Shown: in pieces, positions 59,847 to 64,000 of the stretch | Layout of the letters: every line of letters begins with the position of its first letter | Numbering within the stretch: position 1 is the stretch's first letter | Assembly (NCBI GenBank): GCA_050008715.1 | Contig: JBEKMC010000012.1 | Coordinates: 1 to 64,000, forward strand | From: JAKACA01 sp050008715 | GTDB taxonomy: Bacteria; Actinomycetota; Acidimicrobiia; Acidimicrobiales; Bog-793 | Direction: 5' to 3' | DNA length: 64,000 nucleotides | Program-made: the position numbers and the translations under genes | The notes under the pieces: model-generated | What the model saw: the letters and a program-made list of their open reading frames with translations, nothing else | Told to the model about the DNA's origin: nothing | Databases searched by the model: none

Positions 59847-60293
59847 TCACGCCTCGATCTCGAGCAGAACCGTCACGGGGCCGTCGTTGGCGAGCTCGAC
59901 GAGCATGTCGGCCCCGAATCGCCCCGTCGATACGGTGGCGCCAAGGCTGCGCAGTTCGGCCACGACGAGATCGACGAGCGGTTCGGCGACCGGCCCGGGC
60001 GCCGCCGCCACCCAGGACGGGCGTCGCCCCTTGCTCGTGTCGCCGTAGAGGGTGAACTGGCTCACCACGAGCAGCGGTGCGCCCAGCTCCGCGCACGACC
60101 GGTTCATCCGGCCGCCTTCGTCGGCGAGGATCCGCAAGTTCCACAACCGGGACGCAAGGGAACGTGCCGTGGCCGCCGTGTCGGTGTGGGTTGCGCCGAC
60201 GAGCACACACAGGCCGGGGCGATCGAGAGAGCCGACCACCTCGCCCGAGACCGTCACCCGAGCCCTCGTGACGCGTTGGACGACAGCCCTCAC
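59847..60293 (-). CDS. dtd: D-aminoacyl-tRNA deacylase
   Basis: GTG 60293 overlaps the preceding PNPOx-like stop (GTGA) and places RAVVQRVTRARV at the N terminus as in Dtd. The 148-residue protein has VSQFTLYGDTSKGRRP and NDGPVTVLLE, the two active-site motifs. It hydrolyses D-amino acids wrongly attached to tRNA. Confidence 0.95.
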   Translation of the reverse strand: MRAVVQRVTRARVTVSGEVVGSLDRPGLCVLVGATHTDTAATARSLASRLWNLRILADEGGRMNRSCAELGAPLLVVSQFTLYGDTSKGRRPSWVAAAPGPVAEPLVDLVVAELRSLGATVSTGRFGADMLVELANDGPVTVLLEIEA

Positions 60294-60982
60294 GCGGTCA
60301 CGGCCTCCGAACCGGCCCGCAAGAGGCCGCTGCCGCACGTCTGGCCACTCAGGTAGCTCGGCAGCCGGACGCCTTCTGCCAGATCGTCGGAGTCGATCGG
60401 AGTCCCCCAGTGCGCCACGATCGGGCGCACGCCGGCCCAGACATCGAGCCCGAGGTCGGCCTCGTCGTCGAGCGGGGAGCCAGAGCGCACCTTGGCGGCG
60501 ACATCAGTCAGCGGCAGCTCCAGCAACGCCGTCTTGCGGAGCTCGTCGGGGCGGGGACTGCGCGCCTCGTCATTGCGCCCCGGCACGAGCTTGTCCATCA
60601 AGGCGGCGAGGACCGCCTCCTTGCGGGCCTCCTCCGGCACCAGGACGGCCTCGCCGTGAGCGACGACACAGCGGTAGTTGGCGGAATGGCTGAACGCCGA
60701 GCGGGCGAGCACGAGGCCGTCGATCAGCGTGACCTCGAAGCTCACCGGGAGACGGCGGCCGCCTTTGGCCAAGCGGGCGAAGTGCGCACCCGTCGAGCCG
60801 TGCAGGTAGACCGACGTCCCCACGCGCACGAACAGCATCGGCAAGACCTGTGGTCGCCCGTCGTCGACGAAGGCGAGATGCCCGATGATCGCCTCGTCGA
60901 GGATCGAGTCCACGACGTGGTCGTCCCAGCTCGCCCGTTCCTTGTGACGAGAGGGCGTCGTGGTGTCGCTGGTCTGGTACAT
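60290..60982 (-). CDS. PNPOx-like flavin-nucleotide-binding protein
   Basis: ATG 60982. The 230-residue protein has HLAFVDDGRPQVLPMLFVRV, YLHGSTGAHFARL and FSHSANYRCVVAHGEAVLV, the PNPOx-type split barrel (Nim-like branch). Its divergent gene is a MocR regulator, as seen for PdxR-pdx gene pairs, so a role in B6 metabolism or response is possible. It is coupled to dtd by GTGA. Confidence 0.88.
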   Translation of the reverse strand: MYQTSDTTTPSRHKERASWDDHVVDSILDEAIIGHLAFVDDGRPQVLPMLFVRVGTSVYLHGSTGAHFARLAKGGRRLPVSFEVTLIDGLVLARSAFSHSANYRCVVAHGEAVLVPEEARKEAVLAALMDKLVPGRNDEARSPRPDELRKTALLELPLTDVAAKVRSGSPLDDEADLGLDVWAGVRPIVAHWGTPIDSDDLAEGVRLPSYLSGQTCGSGLLRAGSEAVTA

Positions 60983-61004
60983 GTTCGTCCTCCGGATCGC
61001 CGGC

Positions 61005-61033
61005 TTGTCGTTCCATCTATGTACTGATACAAT
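61005..61033 (+). promoter_or_regulatory. Promoter of the MocR gene, apparently leaderless transcript
   Basis: TTGTCG (61005-61010) and TACAAT (61028-61033) are separated by 17 bp, a near-ideal -35/-10 pair. Only 9 nt separate TACAAT from the GTG at 61043, and no Shine-Dalgarno is present, so transcription would begin at or next to the start codon. The motif is in the divergent region with the PNPOx-like gene. Confidence 0.65.
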
Positions 61034-61042
61034 ACCGCGTCT

Positions 61043-62386
61043 GTGACGCTACAATCCTACATCACCGGCCGGACAGCAGCCGAGCTGGCGGAGTCCATCG
61101 AACAGTCGATCCGCGATGGCCGGCTCCCGGCCGGCGACACGCTGCCGCCGATCCGACAGCTGGCCGAGTCCCTCGGGCTGAGCGCCGGCACGGTGGCGTC
61201 GGCCTATCGCGTGCTGAACACTCGCGGGCTCACGTCCTCGGACCGGCGCCGTGGGACTTGGGTCCGTGAGCTCCGCAAGGGAGAGCTCGCCCCGATACGC
61301 CAGGCGATCCAGGTGCCGGACGGCGTCACCGACTGCTCGAGCGGCAACCCCGACGCTCGCCTGCTACCCGACCCGATCGCCGTCCTCGCCGGGCTGTCCT
61401 ACGAGCCGGCGGTCTACGGTTCCACCGTTGCCCATCCGGGTTTCCTCGCAGAAGCGAGACGACGGCTCGGCGACGACGGGGTGCCGAGCGAGCATGCCAC
61501 GGTGAGCTTCGGGGCTCTCGACGCCATCAGCCGTGCGCTCGTCTCCAACCTTGTCCCCGGGGACCGGGTCGCACTGGAGGATCCGGGCTGGGCGGCGCTC
61601 ATCGATCTCGTGGAGCGCCTCGGCTACCTGCCCGTTCCCGTGCCGGTCGATCCCGAGGGCCCAACAGTCGAGGGCGTGTGGCAGGCGCTCGCCGCCGGCG
61701 CCCAGGCCGTCGTCGTGACCGCCAGGGCGCAGAACCCCACGGGGGCGGCCATCTCGGCGCAGCGAGCGGAGGATCTTCGCGCCGTCTTTGCCCGTTACCC
61801 CGGTCGCCTCGTGATCGAGGACGACCACGCCTGCGGCCTCGTCGAGCTCCCGCTCTCCGTCGTCGCCGGCCCGACCGGCCGCTATGCCTTCGTCCGGTCG
61901 CTCGCAAAGGGATACGGTGCGGACCTGCGCCTCGCCGTCGTGGCCGGAGACGCCACGACGATCGGCCGGCTCGAGTCGTCCATCGTCACCGGCGTGGGCT
62001 GGGTCAGTCATCTCGTGCAGCAGATCGCCCTCGCGCTCTGGTTGGATCCCCGCGTGGCGGTGCAGCTGGAGGAGGCTTCGGCCACCTACCGGGCACGGCG
62101 CTCAGGGTTGTGCGCCGAGCTTGCGGATCGCGGCATCGACGTGACGGCGCCCACCGGCCTCAACGTCTGGGTCCCGGTCGACGACGAAGCGACGGCGGTG
62201 AGCGCTCTGCTGGCTCAAGGGTGGTTGGTGGCGCCCGGCGGGCGATTCCGCATCGTTTCCCCGCCGGCGATCCGGGTCACGACGGCTGCCCTGCCGGCGG
62301 AGCGGGCGGCGGCATGCGCCGACGCAGTCGCGCTTGCTCGTGCGGCGTCGAGGTCGAAGGGCCGGCGCTCCGGCTCGGGGGGCTGA
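61043..62386 (+). CDS. MocR-family regulator (GntR winged helix plus aminotransferase domain)
   Basis: GTG 61043. The 447-residue protein has an N-terminal GntR winged helix (LPAGDTLPPIRQLAESLGLS and TVASAYRVLNTRGL) fused to a class I aminotransferase-like domain with the PLP Lys in VRSLAKGYGADLR. MocR proteins sense PLP or an amino compound bound through it. It likely controls itself and the divergent PNPOx-like/dtd genes, as PdxR does for vitamin B6 genes. Confidence 0.92.
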   Translation: MTLQSYITGRTAAELAESIEQSIRDGRLPAGDTLPPIRQLAESLGLSAGTVASAYRVLNTRGLTSSDRRRGTWVRELRKGELAPIRQAIQVPDGVTDCSSGNPDARLLPDPIAVLAGLSYEPAVYGSTVAHPGFLAEARRRLGDDGVPSEHATVSFGALDAISRALVSNLVPGDRVALEDPGWAALIDLVERLGYLPVPVPVDPEGPTVEGVWQALAAGAQAVVVTARAQNPTGAAISAQRAEDLRAVFARYPGRLVIEDDHACGLVELPLSVVAGPTGRYAFVRSLAKGYGADLRLAVVAGDATTIGRLESSIVTGVGWVSHLVQQIALALWLDPRVAVQLEEASATYRARRSGLCAELADRGIDVTAPTGLNVWVPVDDEATAVSALLAQGWLVAPGGRFRIVSPPAIRVTTAALPAERAAACADAVALARAASRSKGRRSGSGG

Positions 62387-62444
62387 GCACCCGAGGCCGT
62401 CGGCGCCGCTCCGTGTGCCCTTGCGGACTGCGGCGGTTTGATCT

Positions 62445-62474
62445 ACCCTTCCACTAACTCATTAGTGGAAGGGT
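62445..62474. promoter_or_regulatory. Perfect 13-bp-arm inverted repeat overlapping the YtrA-type gene ribosome-binding site
   Basis: ACCCTTCCACTAA (62445-62457) and TTAGTGGAAGGGT (62462-62474) are exact complements around a 4-bp centre (CTCA). The right arm contains the Shine-Dalgarno GGAAGGG, 5 nt from the ATG at 62479. It is probably the operator of the GntR regulator just downstream. In RNA the same sequence could form a hairpin that hides the ribosome-binding site. Confidence 0.85.
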
Positions 62475-62478
62475 GGTT

Positions 62479-62871
62479 ATGATCGAGTTCCAGCTGGACA
62501 CTGCCTCGGGTGTCGCCACGTACCTGCAACTCGTCCAACAAGTCCATCAGGCGTTGCGGCTCGGATTGCTCGAGCCCGGCGACCAGCTGCCGACCGCCCA
62601 GCAGGTGGTCTCCCGGTTGGCGATCAACCCGAACACCGTGCTCAAGGCGTACCGCGATCTCGAGCGCGAGGGCCTCGTGCGCGCCCGACCGGGGCAGGGG
62701 ACCTTCGTCGTGGGCTCCCTCCCCCGCACCGATCCGAAGACCCAGGCTCGGCTGCTCGCCTCGATGAGCACGTGGCTGGAGTCGGCCCGAGCCGCCGGCC
62801 TTGGCCCCGACGACATCGAAGCGATCTACCGCAACGCCTTCCGCAACGCCTTTGCAGAGGGTGTGGCATGA
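62479..62871 (+). CDS. YtrA-subfamily GntR regulator
   Basis: ATG 62479. The 130-residue protein has the GntR domain only: LEPGDQLPTAQQVVSRLAIN and TVLKAYRDLEREGLVRARPG, then a short helical tail, which is typical of YtrA-type repressors that control ABC-transporter operons. It is coupled to the ABC ATPase by ATGA and preceded by the long palindrome, so autorepression of the operon is likely. The inducer is unknown, often a cell-envelope antibiotic. Confidence 0.92.
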   Translation: MIEFQLDTASGVATYLQLVQQVHQALRLGLLEPGDQLPTAQQVVSRLAINPNTVLKAYRDLEREGLVRARPGQGTFVVGSLPRTDPKTQARLLASMSTWLESARAAGLGPDDIEAIYRNAFRNAFAEGVA

Positions 62872-63764
62872 CCGCCGTTCTCGAGACACAAGCGCTCGGC
62901 AAGCAGTACGGCCGGCGCTGGGCGCTGCAGGACTGCACCTTGACCGTGCCGGAGGGAAAGGTCGTCGGCCTCGTCGGCCCGAACGGCGCCGGCAAGACCA
63001 CGCTCCTGCACTTGGCCGTGGGCTTGTTGGCGCCGACAGCCGGCACCATCGAGGTTCTCGGTGGCCGTGCCGGCGACGACGCGCGGCAGCTCTCACGAGT
63101 CGGGTTCGTCGCCCAGGAGACGCCCGTCTACACCGGGCTCTCCGTTGCCAAGCACCTCCGCATGGGGGCTTTCCTCAACCCGAGTTGGGACCGCAAGCTG
63201 GCCGAGCATCGGGTGGAGCAGCTCGGGCTCGACCCACGCCAGAAAGCGGGATCGCTCTCGGGGGGCCAGCGTGCCCAGCTGGCCCTCACCATGGCGACGG
63301 CGAAACGTCCCGAGCTCCTCGTACTCGACGAACCCGTGGCCAGCTTGGATCCCCTCGCCCGACGAGAGTTCCTGCAAGGGCTCATGGAAGTCGTCGCCAA
63401 CGACGAGGTCAGTGTCGTGCTGTCGTCGCATCTGGTCGCCGACCTCGAGCGCGTCTGTGACTACCTCGTCATCCTCGTGTCCTCGCACGTGCAGCTGGCG
63501 GGAGACGTCAGCGACTTGCTGGCGACACACCGCCGCCTCTCCGGCCCGCGCCGCCATCCTGACAGCCTCCCGTCGGGTATGGACGTGATCGAGGAGAGCC
63601 ACACCGACCGGCAGAGCACGCTCGTCGTCCGCACCGACGGGCCGATCTTCGACCCGGCCTGGACCGTCCAACCGCTCACTTTGGAGGATCTCGTGCTCGC
63701 CTACATGAGCCGGGCGCGCGACGCCCGACCCACCCGACGACAGAAGCTGGGGGTCCTCCGATGA
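62868..63764 (+). CDS. ABC transporter ATP-binding protein (YtrB-like)
   Basis: ATG 62868. The 298-residue protein has Walker A VGPNGAGKTTLLHLAVG, signature LSGGQRAQLALTMA and Walker B LLVLDEPVASLDPLARREF, then the switch His in LSSHLVADLERVC. It pairs with the permease that follows with an overlap. A GntR-ABC order like ytrAB suggests an exporter or envelope-stress system. Confidence 0.93.
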   Translation: MTAVLETQALGKQYGRRWALQDCTLTVPEGKVVGLVGPNGAGKTTLLHLAVGLLAPTAGTIEVLGGRAGDDARQLSRVGFVAQETPVYTGLSVAKHLRMGAFLNPSWDRKLAEHRVEQLGLDPRQKAGSLSGGQRAQLALTMATAKRPELLVLDEPVASLDPLARREFLQGLMEVVANDEVSVVLSSHLVADLERVCDYLVILVSSHVQLAGDVSDLLATHRRLSGPRRHPDSLPSGMDVIEESHTDRQSTLVVRTDGPIFDPAWTVQPLTLEDLVLAYMSRARDARPTRRQKLGVLR

Positions 63765-64000
63765 TCCGCTTCGCTTGGATGCAGTCGCGCGCGCAGGCCG
63801 CAGTGGCGCTCGGCGCGCTGGTCGTCGTGGCCGTCGTGTTGGCCGTCACCGGCCCGCATCTGGTTCACCTGTACGACGCGACCGTCGCCAACTGCCAGGC
63901 GCGGGGCGACTGCCAGACCGCCACCAACGACTTCCTCAAGGCGTACGACTCGCCCGCCAACGCCCTCGGCATCATCGTCATCGTCGTGCCCGGCGTCTTG
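63761..64000 (+). CDS. ABC-type membrane permease, N-terminal part (runs off window)
   Basis: ATG 63761 overlaps the ATPase stop. The 80 visible residues begin MIRFAWMQSRAQAAVALG, then one TM helix (GALVVVAVVLAVTG), an extracytoplasmic loop with two Cys, and the start of a second TM segment (NALGIIVIVVPGVL). The rest lies beyond the window. It is the probable membrane part of the YtrA-controlled transporter. Confidence 0.8.
   Translation, partial: MIRFAWMQSRAQAAVALGALVVVAVVLAVTGPHLVHLYDATVANCQARGDCQTATNDFLKAYDSPANALGIIVIVVPGVL

Overview
The window is a GC-rich chromosomal segment from an actinobacterium-like organism. Frequent GTG starts, many 4-bp start/stop overlaps, an F420-type Ddn-like oxidoreductase, a DUF3068 membrane protein, a MocR regulator and a group 3b [NiFe]-hydrogenase all fit Actinobacteria. 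Acidimicrobiia is my best guess, but this is inference from gene content only. The window looks like ordinary chromosome carrying several catabolic accessory clusters, with one possible mobile-element remnant at the left edge.

Left part (1-12.4 kb). A truncated tyrosine integrase (minus strand) lies beside a tRNA-Ser(GCU). It is followed by a zinc-ribbon membrane protein, tRNA-Arg(ACG), a secreted IPT plus beta-propeller protein, and a compact toxin-antitoxin pair with a palindromic operator. Next come a SnoaL-like protein and a divergent dhaK-dhaL-rpiB / triosephosphate-isomerase-like set. That set matches the enzyme families used to turn erythrulose into erythrose 4-phosphate. An MFS transporter/UspA pair and an EamA exporter close this part.

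Centre left (12.4-31.9 kb), the main catabolic island. One plus-strand operon encodes SDR, aldehyde dehydrogenase, a class II glutamine amidotransferase-like hydrolase, a FadR-type regulator, a glutamine-synthetase-like ligase, a muconate-lactonizing/racemase-family enzyme, an amino acid/amine permease, a class V PLP enzyme and RidA. I read it as a candidate gamma-glutamylated amine pathway (ligate glutamate, oxidise, hydrolyse glutamate off). Beyond it lie a minus-strand TetR-cyclase-DapA-like-PfkB operon and a divergent plus-strand operon of split transketolase, aminomutase-like PLP enzyme, ThuA-like protein and class II aldolase. The two face each other across a control region with a perfect palindrome.

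Centre right (31.9-51.1 kb). This holds an ABC exporter whose ATPase ends in a pentapeptide repeat, GNAT, MscS, a DUF6458-like protein and a divergent winged-helix gene. It continues with an unusual lectin/peptidoglycan-binding/L,D-transpeptidase fusion, PPK2, a Ddn-like protein, two membrane/CoA genes, and an eight-gene overlapping operon for a group 3b NAD(P)-linked [NiFe]-hydrogenase. That operon carries its maturation protease, HypC and a cyclic-nucleotide-binding-domain protein. A class V desulfurase-like enzyme is divergent from it, across paired inverted repeats.

Right part (51.1-64 kb). These are mostly housekeeping-like genes: YjbQ, HAD and tyrosine phosphatases, dienelactone hydrolase, YcaQ-like protein, Sir2, enoyl-CoA hydratase, MBL hydrolase, PanE-like reductase and D-aminoacyl-tRNA deacylase. 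A MocR regulator is divergent from a PNPOx-like gene and has a leaderless promoter. A YtrA-type regulator/ABC operon preceded by a 13-bp-arm perfect palindrome runs off the right end. I saw no CRISPR array, rRNA or transposase gene.
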